5,854 nucleotides of DNA from an uncultured Methanobrevibacter sp. (GTDB taxonomy: Archaea; Methanobacteriota; Methanobacteria; Methanobacteriales; Methanobacteriaceae): NCBI GenBank assembly GCA_900317865.1, contig ONIK01000095.1:1-5854 (forward strand), in the 5' to 3' direction. Both the position numbers and the translations under genes were made by a program. The notes below the pieces were generated by a model. It did not search any database and was not told the origin of the DNA. It was given only the letters and a program-made list of their open reading frames with translations. This document shows positions 1 to 5,773 of this stretch, piece after piece. How positions within the stretch are numbered: the first letter of the stretch is position 1; each line of letters opens with the position of its first letter.

Positions 1-98
1 TTTTTTGATTTTTGTTTGATATAATGTGAACAATTCATGTTTAAAATTATTACAATTATCCATTACTTTTGAGAATTTATCCCCATATTCGTATAGAA

Positions 99-1379
99 TT
101 ATCTTAATGCTCCAATCGGAATTACCATTACCCCATCTTTTCGAACTTTTGCAATTGGATCACCAGTTATAACCGCTAAAAAGTTAGGTTCCGGAATATG
201 TGTATTTCCCTCAGCAATTTTTTGTTTAATCAACTTATCCATTTTTAATAAAGTTTGAGCACCCTCATCAATTCTTTTATCCCCTAATTTAAACTCAATT
301 AATCCATAGCGCCCATCAGCAATTTGCAAAACACAATCCACTTCCAAAGTACCATCATTATAATACAATACTTTTCCACCCAATGGTGAGGAATATACTT
401 TTAAATCTCTTATGCACAGAGTCTCAAAAATGAATCCAAAAGTTTCCAAATCATAAATCAACATTTCAGGAGTTACATTAAGACCTGCAACTGCAATTGA
501 TGGATCTATAAATTCCTTTTTTTCTGTTTTTCTTATTTTTTGCTTTGAACGAATATTTGGAGCCCATGCTGAAACATTATCAATAACAAACAGATTTTTT
601 AAAACCGTAATATATGAATAAAAGGTAGGCTCAGAAATTTTACCATAATTCTCTTCAATATCTGCTATTATTTTTGTATTACTAACCAATGTTGAAATGT
701 TGCGTGAATAAGACCTGAGAATTGCTTCAAATAATTTTGAATCACGTTTAACACAATCAATATTATAAGTGTCATCACGACATATGTTATCAAAATAAGA
801 AGAAGCTACGATTAATTGTTTTTGTTTGTCTTCAATATTCAGTGTTTCAGGCCAACCGCCACGAGAAGCCAAAAAAGTTAAATCACGTAACGATAAATCT
901 GAAGTAATTCCATTAATTTTAACATCTTTATCATTAAATAAATCAACCAATGAAATTTTACCATTGGAATCCCCACTTTCATATAAACTCATCGGCCTCA
1001 TCATCAACCTATGAATCCTTCCAACTCCCTTATGATTTATTTTAGAATTATCAACAATTGTAGAACCTGTTAAAATATACAAACCATAACCGTCTGTTTT
1101 ATCAACGGAATACCTTACTGCATCCCACAATTCGGGAGCCATCTGCCATTCATCAATCAATAATGGTTTTTCCCCATCCAATAACAGCAATGGATCCACA
1201 TCCGCCAGTTCAATATATGATTTACCTAATGTAGGATGTTGCAATTCAATTATGGTTTTGGCAAATTGAGTGGCCGTTGTTGTTTTACCACACCATTTTG
1301 GCCCAACTATTAAAACAGCCCCCATACATTCAAGTATATCCGTTAATTCTTCATCAACATACCTTTTAATATATTCCAT
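99..1379 (-). CDS. AAA_14 / DUF4143-type ATPase, complete
   Basis: This 426-residue protein looks like a full-length member of the prokaryotic P-loop ATPases that combine an N-terminal AAA_14 domain with a C-terminal DUF4143 domain. Visible motifs are Walker A GPKWCGKT at residues 26-33, Walker B PLLIDEW at 72-78 with D76 and E77, a sensor-like LTGST at 103-107, and the GRIHRLMMRPMSLYE segment at 120-134. A winged-helix-like middle part covers roughly 225-270. The C-terminal part resembles a PD-(D/E)XK nuclease fold, with D348 in LEVD and E362/K364 in IEFK. The ATG start is preceded by GGTGGT with a 3-nt spacer, and the length fits the family. The protein is probably cytosolic. The family is widespread in archaea and many bacteria, but its physiological role is poorly defined, so I assign no pathway. 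No co-directional neighbour is visible. The family call is firm and the function is unknown. Confidence 0.93.
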   Translation of the reverse strand: MEYIKRYVDEELTDILECMGAVLIVGPKWCGKTTTATQFAKTIIELQHPTLGKSYIELADVDPLLLLDGEKPLLIDEWQMAPELWDAVRYSVDKTDGYGLYILTGSTIVDNSKINHKGVGRIHRLMMRPMSLYESGDSNGKISLVDLFNDKDVKINGITSDLSLRDLTFLASRGGWPETLNIEDKQKQLIVASSYFDNICRDDTYNIDCVKRDSKLFEAILRSYSRNISTLVSNTKIIADIEENYGKISEPTFYSYITVLKNLFVIDNVSAWAPNIRSKQKIRKTEKKEFIDPSIAVAGLNVTPEMLIYDLETFGFIFETLCIRDLKVYSSPLGGKVLYYNDGTLEVDCVLQIADGRYGLIEFKLGDKRIDEGAQTLLKMDKLIKQKIAEGNTHIPEPNFLAVITGDPIAKVRKDGVMVIPIGALR

Positions 1380-1382
1380 ATT

Positions 1383-1388
1383 ACCACC
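1383..1388 (-). promoter_or_regulatory. Ribosome binding site of the ATPase gene
   Basis: On the minus strand GGTGGT lies 3 nt before the ATG at 1379. It resembles the GGTG part of the methanogen Shine-Dalgarno consensus GGAGGTGA and supports this ATG as the start. Confidence 0.6.
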
Positions 1389-1390
1389 AA

Positions 1391-1492
1391 TTAAGTGATT
1401 ATACTAATTTTATTTAAGTAATTATAATATTTATATTTAAGTGATTATACTAATTTTATTTAAGTGATTATAGTATTTATATTTAAGTAATT
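1391..1492. repeat. 23-bp tandem repeat array upstream of the ATPase gene
   Basis: Four full 23-bp units start at 1391, 1414, 1437 and 1460, and a fifth, partial unit matches at 1483-1492. Each starts TTAAGTGATTATA or TTAAGTAATTATA. Units 1 and 3 are identical; units 2 and 4 differ from each other at two positions. The array therefore also has a 46-bp higher-order period. It begins two bases beyond the ATPase ribosome binding site, so it fills the promoter region of that gene. Iterated sites this close to a start codon may bind a regulator, possibly the ATPase itself; that part is inference. Confidence 0.9.
1428..1438 (-). promoter_or_regulatory. Possible TATA box of the ATPase gene
   Basis: Read on the minus strand, unit 2 of the tandem array contains AAATATAAATA, about 54 bp before the ATG. 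Archaeal spacing from TATA box to start site would give a leader of about 25-30 nt. Unit 4 carries nearly the same sequence 46 bp further upstream, so the assignment is ambiguous. Confidence 0.35.
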
Positions 1493-1545
1493 TGCATATT
1501 CCCATATAAAAAAGCATACAATCAATCCAGTAGTTAACATAATTT

Positions 1546-1566
1546 TTTAAATAAAATTTATTTAAA
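1546..1566. repeat. AT-only palindrome, 10-bp arms
   Basis: TTTAAATAAA (1546-1555) and TTTATTTAAA (1557-1566) are perfect inverted arms around one central A. The site lies between the ATPase repeat array and the small minus-strand ORF at 1638-1793. It could be a binding site or part of the 3' end of that ORF's transcript. Chance is a real alternative in DNA this AT-rich. Confidence 0.4.
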
Positions 1567-1637
1567 GCTTGTTGAAGCCCGATTGTAAAATTGCAGTGAA
1601 AAAAACATAATATATAAAGTTTTTGTTAAAAATAGAT

Positions 1638-1793
1638 TTAAATTAACTTTTGTTGCATATCAATATAGCTTGGCTCATTGACTTCATTTACAACATCACT
1701 CTCTTTAACCTCACCAATCAGCAATGGCGAATCAGGATTATGCAACTTTTGGTTCCTTTTGACCAGCTTCATATTACTGTTGGCGTAACACAC
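1638..1793 (-). CDS. Small unrecognised protein, copy 1 (51 aa)
   Basis: This minus-strand ORF of 51 codons plus TAA is too short to stand out alone but is preserved in the second repeat copy at 5530-5685. From the internal ATG at 1772 it reads MKLVKRNQKLHNPDSPLL, then an acidic stretch, and ends QQKLI. I chose the GTG at 1793 as the start because the codons between it and the ATG (C-Y-A-N-S-N) are also preserved and an in-frame TAA lies just upstream. Against the other copy, the block from Y3 to I26 has seven synonymous and no amino-acid changes, while the C-terminal half varies. No Shine-Dalgarno sequence precedes either start. I see no signal peptide, membrane segment or cysteine motif. 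I do not recognise the family. It could be a genuine microprotein or the conserved tail of a lost larger gene such as a transposase. Confidence 0.5.
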   Translation of the reverse strand: MCYANSNMKLVKRNQKLHNPDSPLLIGEVKESDVVNEVNEPSYIDMQQKLI

Positions 1794-1853
1794 TTTAAAT
1801 TATCTACTACATTTAGTGAAATTAGTTCGATACAAAAGGAATAAAAAATAATT

Positions 1854-1881
1854 AAAAGTAGAAGAATTATCTACTACTTTT
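1854..1881. repeat. Hairpin with T-tract in repeat copy 1
   Basis: AAAAGTAG (1854-1861) pairs with CTACTTTT (1874-1881) around a 12-nt loop. On the plus strand the stem ends in TTTTT; on the minus strand it is followed within a few bases by a T-rich tract. The arms and loop are identical in the other repeat copy. It could be a terminator usable in either direction, or a leader structure ahead of the small ORF, whose start lies about 60 nt downstream on the minus strand. Confidence 0.5.
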
Positions 1882-1900
1882 TGGTTAAATTTGTTTCATA

Positions 1901-2022
1901 GTTTATGAAGAAATATTACTTGTCAAATTGACAGTCCCATAAAAAATTTTTTATAAAAAGTTAAATAGAGTATTAATATAAATAAAACTTTTAAAAATTC
2001 AATCAAGTTTATTAACAAATAT
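1901..2022. other. AT-rich intergenic region upstream of the C69 peptidase gene
   Basis: No ORF is supported here. There are two short symmetric sites: TGTCAAATTGACA (1921-1933, six-base arms around one base) and the A/T palindrome ATAAAAAATTTTTTAT (1939-1954). They lie about 85-105 bp upstream of the putative TATA box of the peptidase gene and could bind a regulator, but there is no direct evidence for that. Confidence 0.4.
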
Positions 2023-2032
2023 TTTATAAATA
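2023..2032 (+). promoter_or_regulatory. Putative TATA box of the C69 peptidase gene
   Basis: TTTATAAATA is a good match to the archaeal TATA consensus. It lies about 55-60 bp before the ATG, which predicts transcription starting near 2052-2056 and a leader of roughly 30 nt containing the strong ribosome binding site. It is preceded by A-rich sequence that could serve as a BRE. Confidence 0.6.
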
Positions 2033-2071
2033 TGTGCTATTATCAAAGAAATAAACATTTTACTTGATTTT

Positions 2072-2077
2072 GGGAGG
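2072..2077 (+). promoter_or_regulatory. Ribosome binding site of the C69 peptidase gene
   Basis: GGGAGG, within TGGGAGGGAA, ends 8 nt before the ATG at 2086. It is the strongest Shine-Dalgarno sequence in the window and fixes the start of this gene. Confidence 0.85.
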
Positions 2078-2085
2078 GAATTTTT

Positions 2086-4404
2086 ATGATAAAATTCAAA
2101 TATTTTTCTAAAAAATCGATAATTTTAATTTTATGTCTGGCGATATTGTGCAGTATGCAGGCCTGTTCAGCATGTACGGCAGTATATGTAGGTTCAGATG
2201 CTAGTGATGACGGTTCAGTAATTGTTGCAAGATCAAATGACTATCCTGCCGTTTGGGCAAATCATATTGAGGTAACTCCTGCTGTAGAAAATCAGCCGGG
2301 TCGAGTCATGCCTGTAACTGAGTATGGATCAGTAAAAACGGAAATCCCTGCAAATACTTACCAATACACTTCAACACCATATATGGATAGTACAGTAGCG
2401 GCTACGGGTTATTCTCATGATGCGGCTGCTGCTACTAATGAAAAAGGAGTAGCCATGACCATGTCTGTTACAGCATATGCAAACAGTGCCGCTTTGAGAG
2501 CAGATCCGTTAATATCTGGTGGAATTTGTGAAGATGCTGCAGTAGACCTTGTGATTTGTCAGAGTGGAACTGCCAGGGAAGGTGTTAATGTTCTTTGTGG
2601 AATCATTGACAGGTATGGAAGCAGTGAATCCAATATTGCTTTTATTGTCGACCAGAATGAAGCATGGTATATAGAGATGTATACCGGACATCAGTATGCT
2701 GCGGTGAAATTGCCAAGGGACAAAGTGGCAGTTTTCGGTAATGAATTTTCTTTAGAGTACTTATCCGACTATGAAGACCATATTATATCTAAAGGATTAT
2801 TTAGTCTTGCAGAACAAAGGGGTTTTGCTGTACATGGTAAGAATAATGAAATTAATCTCTTTCATACATATTCCGGAAATCAGATGACTACAGATTATTC
2901 CCACAGGAGAACCTGGATTGGACACCACATTTTAGCTTCTTCAAAATTCAGTGCCGAATATAATCATAATACTATGTATCCTCTATGTTTCACACCAGAT
3001 AAGAAGGTTTCACTGCAGGACGTCTCTCAGCTTATGCGCAATAGATTTGAAGGAACAAAATATTCTCCTGATGAGACGGGTGAAACTGATATTAGGGTGA
3101 TTGGAACTGATACTGCACTAAGCGCTCATATTATACAAGTGTTTTCAAATCTTCCTGTAGAAATGTCATGTGTCAGCTGGGTCAGCAGCGGTCCGCAAGT
3201 CTATGGAGTCTTTGTACCTGTATCCAATGATTGTATATATGTTGGTGGGGCTTATGGAGCTAATCAGCCTGCAAGTCAAAAAAATGTCTTTGATATAAAT
3301 TATCCATATTATCTCTTTAAGGATATCTGCTCTCGCTGTTTAGGACCAAACAACTACAAAACCTATGGCGAGCCTGTCAAGGATTTCTGGTATAAAGCCG
3401 AAAGCAATATGTTCATTTCAATGAGTAGAGTACTCGCAGCAGCAGCAAAAATGACTGATAAGAATATCAGGGCAAATTATATCACTTCATACTGTAATGA
3501 CATGATGAGTAAAGCATTTGAAACAGGAAAAGAAATACACCAAATTATACAAAATAGAGTGCCTCCAAGGGATTTGAATCTTGATGCATCAAAATTCAGT
3601 GTTGTTCCTGCTGTACCCGGAGACCACTCTACCGAAATTATCATTAAGACAACAGATCTTGTTAAAATGTATAGAAACGGAACACAATTCTATGCAACTA
3701 TCATGGACGGTGAAGGAAAATATGTGCCTAGAGGGGCTGTAGTTACTTTCAATGTTTGTGGTGTATTGTATAATCGTGTAGTCGGTGAAAACGGTTTGGT
3801 TAAACTAAATATTAACCTTAATCCACGTAATTATAATATAGGAACATATTATGGTGGAGTAAGTGCTATAAATGCAATTGATGTATTGCCTACATTGATA
3901 TCTGGAAACCTAGTAAAACATTATATGAACGACTCCCAGTTCTTTATCAAATTGGTTGACGGACAGGAAAATCCCATTATAGGTAAAGCTATTAGCATGA
4001 ACATCAACGGAGTATTTTATGACCGTACAACTAATCAGGACGGCATAGCTAAGCTGAATATCAGATTAAATCCTGGCACATACATACTGACTGCAACCGA
4101 TCCGAATACAGGATTAATGATGTCATATATTATTACAGTATTGCCTATTTTAACGGCAAGTGATATGAAAATGACCTATTTAGATGGAAGCCAGTTTAAA
4201 GCAAAAGTGGTTGATGGTCAAGGTAATCCAAAGGATAATGTAAGTGTAAGATTCAACATCAATGGAGTATTCTATACCAGAACTACAGATGCATCGGGAG
4301 TTACCCGTTTGAACATTAATTTGATGCCCGGTGAGTACATCATTACTTCAGAGTATGAAACCTCTAGAGTTTCAAACATAATAACTGTAATGGCAAAGGA
4401 TTGA
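2086..4404 (+). CDS. Secreted C69-family dipeptidase with three C-terminal Ig-like domains
   Basis: This 772-residue protein begins with a basic and hydrophobic signal peptide (residues 1-29) followed by a peptidase C69 (formerly U34, PepD-like) domain at about 30-495. C69 enzymes are N-terminal-nucleophile hydrolases related to penicillin V acylase and bile-salt hydrolase. Here Cys30 opens the typical ACTAVYVGSDASDDGS motif, followed by ARSND (R49, D52) and NEKGVAMTMSVTA (118-130). The AREGV, DQNEAWYIEMYTGH (189-202) and VFGNEF blocks are also characteristic. Cleavage at A29/C30 would export the protein and expose the nucleophile. Residues about 519-769 form three Ig-like repeats like those of Methanobrevibacter surface proteins. 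The total length exceeds usual C69 proteins (about 470-560) by this extension. There is no C-terminal membrane anchor. A likely job is dipeptide or amide hydrolysis at the cell surface. The substrate could be cell-wall, dietary or host-derived and cannot be read from the sequence. Confidence 0.92.
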   Translation: MIKFKYFSKKSIILILCLAILCSMQACSACTAVYVGSDASDDGSVIVARSNDYPAVWANHIEVTPAVENQPGRVMPVTEYGSVKTEIPANTYQYTSTPYMDSTVAATGYSHDAAAATNEKGVAMTMSVTAYANSAALRADPLISGGICEDAAVDLVICQSGTAREGVNVLCGIIDRYGSSESNIAFIVDQNEAWYIEMYTGHQYAAVKLPRDKVAVFGNEFSLEYLSDYEDHIISKGLFSLAEQRGFAVHGKNNEINLFHTYSGNQMTTDYSHRRTWIGHHILASSKFSAEYNHNTMYPLCFTPDKKVSLQDVSQLMRNRFEGTKYSPDETGETDIRVIGTDTALSAHIIQVFSNLPVEMSCVSWVSSGPQVYGVFVPVSNDCIYVGGAYGANQPASQKNVFDINYPYYLFKDICSRCLGPNNYKTYGEPVKDFWYKAESNMFISMSRVLAAAAKMTDKNIRANYITSYCNDMMSKAFETGKEIHQIIQNRVPPRDLNLDASKFSVVPAVPGDHSTEIIIKTTDLVKMYRNGTQFYATIMDGEGKYVPRGAVVTFNVCGVLYNRVVGENGLVKLNINLNPRNYNIGTYYGGVSAINAIDVLPTLISGNLVKHYMNDSQFFIKLVDGQENPIIGKAISMNINGVFYDRTTNQDGIAKLNIRLNPGTYILTATDPNTGLMMSYIITVLPILTASDMKMTYLDGSQFKAKVVDGQGNPKDNVSVRFNINGVFYTRTTDASGVTRLNINLMPGEYIITSEYETSRVSNIITVMAKD
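3640..4392 (+). repeat. Three Ig-like domain repeats in the C69 peptidase
   Basis: The repeats cover residues about 519-602, 603-687 and 688-769. Each has a Y..(N/D)G(T/S)QF or Y.NDSQF opening, a (M/V)DG(E/Q)G-like or VDGQ turn, (C/N)GV(L/F)Y, then a G(L/I/V)..LNI(N/R)L segment and, in repeats 2 and 3, PG(T/E)YI. Repeats 2 and 3 share NINGVFY and RTT and are more similar to each other than to repeat 1. Repeat 1 is the most divergent, with CGVLYNRVV and no PGTY. Such modules in methanobacterial adhesin-like proteins are thought to form stalks that display or anchor the N-terminal domain. Confidence 0.85.
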
Positions 4405-4786
4405 TTTAAAATGTGAAAAAGATGATATTATTGGTGATTAGATTTTTTAAATGAGAAACATGCTTTAAAATTATGGATTGAACAATAAATCTATTAATAG
4501 AAATTAAGTTGATTTTATTTGAAGGTTTTGATTATGAATAATATTTTAAATAGGATTATACTCTTCAAATATACGGCCACAATGTTTCCATTTCGTCTAA
4601 TTTTTTTATTTTTAAAATTACCATTCACGATTACCAAACCGAGATGTAAAATTCATATATGATTAAAAACATATAAAACTCACCAACAATATGATATGTG
4701 TTCAAAATGTCATTTTTAGCCAAGCATGGAATTTAAATATATTATGAAGATTATGGCAAAGGAAAAACTCTACATTTGTACATAGA
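4405..4786. other. Intergenic region without a supported gene
   Basis: This AT-rich stretch between the peptidase and PAP2 genes contains T-tracts at 4443-4448 and 4601-4607 that could end plus-strand transcripts. A 42-codon plus-strand reading frame (4534-4662) and a 19-codon minus-strand frame overlap here, but neither has a ribosome binding site or recognisable sequence. No RNA gene is evident. The region may hold a decayed gene, but I cannot show this. Confidence 0.5.
4443..4448 (+). terminator. Possible oligo-T terminator of the C69 peptidase gene
   Basis: A run of six T follows the peptidase stop codon by about 40 nt. Archaeal RNA polymerase terminates at such tracts without needing a hairpin, and none is obvious here. 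A longer T-rich tract at 4601-4613 is an alternative or backup. Confidence 0.4.
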
Positions 4787-4821
4787 TTGAATTCATCCCA
4801 TTAACGGAACAATGAATTCAA
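4787..4821. repeat. 10-bp inverted repeat upstream of the PAP2 gene
   Basis: TTGAATTCAT (4787-4796) and ATGAATTCAA (4812-4821) are perfect reverse complements separated by 15 nt. Each arm contains the palindrome GAATTC. The right arm is part of a 12-bp tandem duplication, ACAATGAATTCA then ACAATGAATTTA (4809-4832). The site ends 42 bp before the PAP2 ATG and overlaps the probable promoter, so an operator is plausible. It could also form a hairpin if transcription starts further upstream. Confidence 0.5.
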
Positions 4822-4827
4822 CAATGA

Positions 4828-4835
4828 ATTTAAAG
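4828..4835 (+). promoter_or_regulatory. Possible TATA box of the PAP2 gene
   Basis: ATTTAAAG lies about 30-36 bp before the ATG at 4864, a spacing that would give a leaderless or nearly leaderless mRNA. An alternative, TTTAAATATA near 4733-4742, would give a leader of about 100 nt containing the inverted repeat. The sequence alone does not decide between them. Confidence 0.35.
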
Positions 4836-4863
4836 ATGAATACAATAATGTTTTTTATGAGAA

Positions 4864-5442
4864 ATGGAGGATAAAAAGATAGGAGATATACAACTAGATT
4901 TATTATTTTTCATTAATAATCAATTACAAAATCCTTTTTTAGATATGGTGGTGCCCATCATATATTCAATCACTGATGCAAGAGTAATATTTACCTTGAT
5001 TATCTTGGTTTTAATAGGATCCAGAATATTTAAAAATAATAAAATAACTAAAATTGCATTGTATTGTCTTGCAGCATACTGCCTTTCAACTGTTTTGATG
5101 CTGACATCAAAAACTTTTTATCCAAGTACAAGACCTTTTATAGCATATGAAGCCATAAGATTGGTTGTTCATGATAATGGTTTTTATTCTTTTCCATCAG
5201 GCCATTTCGGCATTTCAACAACAGTGCTTACAGTTATCATATTGACCGCAGATAAACATAAACGTGAATTGATTGTCCTATCACTCACATATTTGCTAAT
5301 CTTATCATTTGTAGTCATTTATGGCGGCGTTCACTATCCAATAGATGTGATTGGTGGAGGGATAATCGGCATAATTTCTGCAGAAATTGTTGTACATATT
5401 CTTGAAAATTATTTAGGGACAAAATTGTTATTCAAACCCTAA
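4864..5442 (+). CDS. PAP2-family membrane phosphatase with altered third motif
   Basis: This 192-residue protein belongs to the type 2 phosphatidic acid phosphatase family, membrane enzymes that remove phosphate from lipid phosphates or polyprenyl pyrophosphates. The KX6RP motif is K83-TFYPST-R90-P91, PSGH is at 111-114, and HX3D is H157-YPI-D161. Hydrophobic segments lie at about 27-52, 64-82, 115-129, 136-153 and 162-183, and the size suits a minimal PAP2. The third motif normally reads SRX5HX3D, but here the Ser-Arg positions are V150-V151, so a phosphate-binding arginine is missing. No Shine-Dalgarno sequence precedes the ATG; a GGAGG begins inside the start codon at 4866 and cannot serve this start. 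No other ATG, GTG or TTG lies in frame near the N-terminus, so the ATG is kept. It may act in lipid-carrier recycling or ether-lipid metabolism. The family is firm; activity and substrate are open. Confidence 0.9.
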   Translation: MEDKKIGDIQLDLLFFINNQLQNPFLDMVVPIIYSITDARVIFTLIILVLIGSRIFKNNKITKIALYCLAAYCLSTVLMLTSKTFYPSTRPFIAYEAIRLVVHDNGFYSFPSGHFGISTTVLTVIILTADKHKRELIVLSLTYLLILSFVVIYGGVHYPIDVIGGGIIGIISAEIVVHILENYLGTKLLFKP

Positions 5443-5450
5443 TTCTTTGT

Positions 5451-5503
5451 GTTTTGAGTGATAACTTATTAAATAATTGTTAAATGATTATTCATCTCAA
5501 AAC
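5451..5503 (+). terminator. Possible hairpin terminator of the PAP2 gene
   Basis: GTTTTGAG (5451-5458) and CTCAAAAC (5496-5503) are perfect 8-bp inverted arms with a 37-nt AT-rich interval, starting 9 nt after the PAP2 stop. The arms extend imperfectly inward. The sequence after it is T-rich but has no long T-run. It lies between PAP2 and the end of the convergent small ORF, so it could serve both. Confidence 0.35.
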
Positions 5504-5529
5504 ATTAATTTTATTAACATATGATGAAT

Positions 5530-5685
5530 TTAAATTAGTGTTTGTTGGGAATCCATGAAACTAGGTTCATTGACTTCTTTTACAACACCATTCTCATTAA
5601 TCTCACAGATTAGCAAGGGCGAATCAGGATTATGCAACTTTTGGTTCCTTTTGACTAGCTTCATGTTGCTGTTGGCATAACGCAC
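5530..5685 (-). CDS. Small unrecognised protein, copy 2 (51 aa)
   Basis: This is the counterpart of the ORF at 1638-1793, with the same length, the same preceding in-frame TAA, the same GTG candidate start (5685) and internal ATG (5664), and a TAA stop at the same place. From the ATG it also reads MKLVKRNQKLHNPDSPLL and ends QQTLI. Of the 44 residues after the ATG, 34 match copy 1. Changes are confined to the second half (for example G to C, V to I, Y to F), apart from residue 2 (C to R) in the GTG extension. The opposite-strand frame that is open in copy 1 is broken here by TAG, so the minus-strand frame is the shared one. It is convergent with PAP2, whose stop lies 87 bp before the end of this ORF. 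The protein is charged, with no signal peptide or membrane segment. Function is unknown. Confidence 0.5.
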   Translation of the reverse strand: MRYANSNMKLVKRNQKLHNPDSPLLICEINENGVVKEVNEPSFMDSQQTLI

Positions 5686-5745
5686 TTTAAATTATCTACT
5701 ACATTTAGTGAAATTTGTTCTATACCGTGCAAACAAAAAATTATT

Positions 5746-5773
5746 AAAAGTAGAAGAATTATCTACTACTTTT
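5746..5773. repeat. Hairpin with T-tract in repeat copy 2
   Basis: AAAAGTAG (5746-5753) and CTACTTTT (5766-5773) form the same hairpin as in copy 1, with an identical 12-nt loop and a following T on the plus strand. Its preservation while nearby bases diverge suggests the sequence matters to the element. Confidence 0.5.

Larger units (their letters stand above)
1638..1900 (-). repeat. 263-bp dispersed repeat element, copy 1
   Basis: This segment aligns without gaps to 5530-5792, with 42 mismatches by hand count (about 84% identity). The best-conserved blocks are the N-terminal half of the small ORF and the stretch around the paired AATTATCTACTAC motifs. Similarity fades sharply to the left of 1638. 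To the right, a short shared AGTCCCA (1933-1939 here, 5799-5805 in the other copy) suggests homology continues after an indel of about 27 bp. No terminal inverted repeats or target-site duplications could be identified, so this is not assigned to an insertion-sequence family. Confidence 0.85.

Noticed and set aside
826..1014. A 62-codon plus-strand ORF inside the ATPase gene
   Set aside because: It is antisense to a well-supported coding region and has no independent support.
1391..1492. The 23-bp repeats considered as a CRISPR array
   Set aside because: The units abut with no unique spacers, so this is a simple tandem repeat, not a repeat-spacer array.
1650..1844. A 64-codon plus-strand ORF with a TTG start in repeat copy 1
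   Set aside because: It lies opposite the conserved small ORF, and the same frame in the second repeat copy is interrupted by TAG, so it is a shadow.
1638..1900. The 263-bp element considered as a complete insertion sequence or MITE
   Set aside because: No terminal inverted repeats or matching target-site duplications could be found at either copy, and there is no transposase-length ORF.
2509..2691. A 60-codon minus-strand ORF inside the C69 peptidase gene
   Set aside because: It is antisense to conserved C69 motifs, with no ribosome binding site or recognisable product.
4566..4625. A 19-codon minus-strand frame reading MVILKIKKLDEMETLWPYI
   Set aside because: It looks protein-like but is very short, has no clear ribosome binding site, and only continues if a frameshift is assumed. 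It might be a gene remnant but cannot be supported.
4534..4662. A 42-codon plus-strand ORF starting ATG in the gap before PAP2
   Set aside because: It has no convincing ribosome binding site, a Leu/Ile/Phe/Lys-rich composition expected of random AT-rich DNA, and no recognisable motif or second copy to support it.
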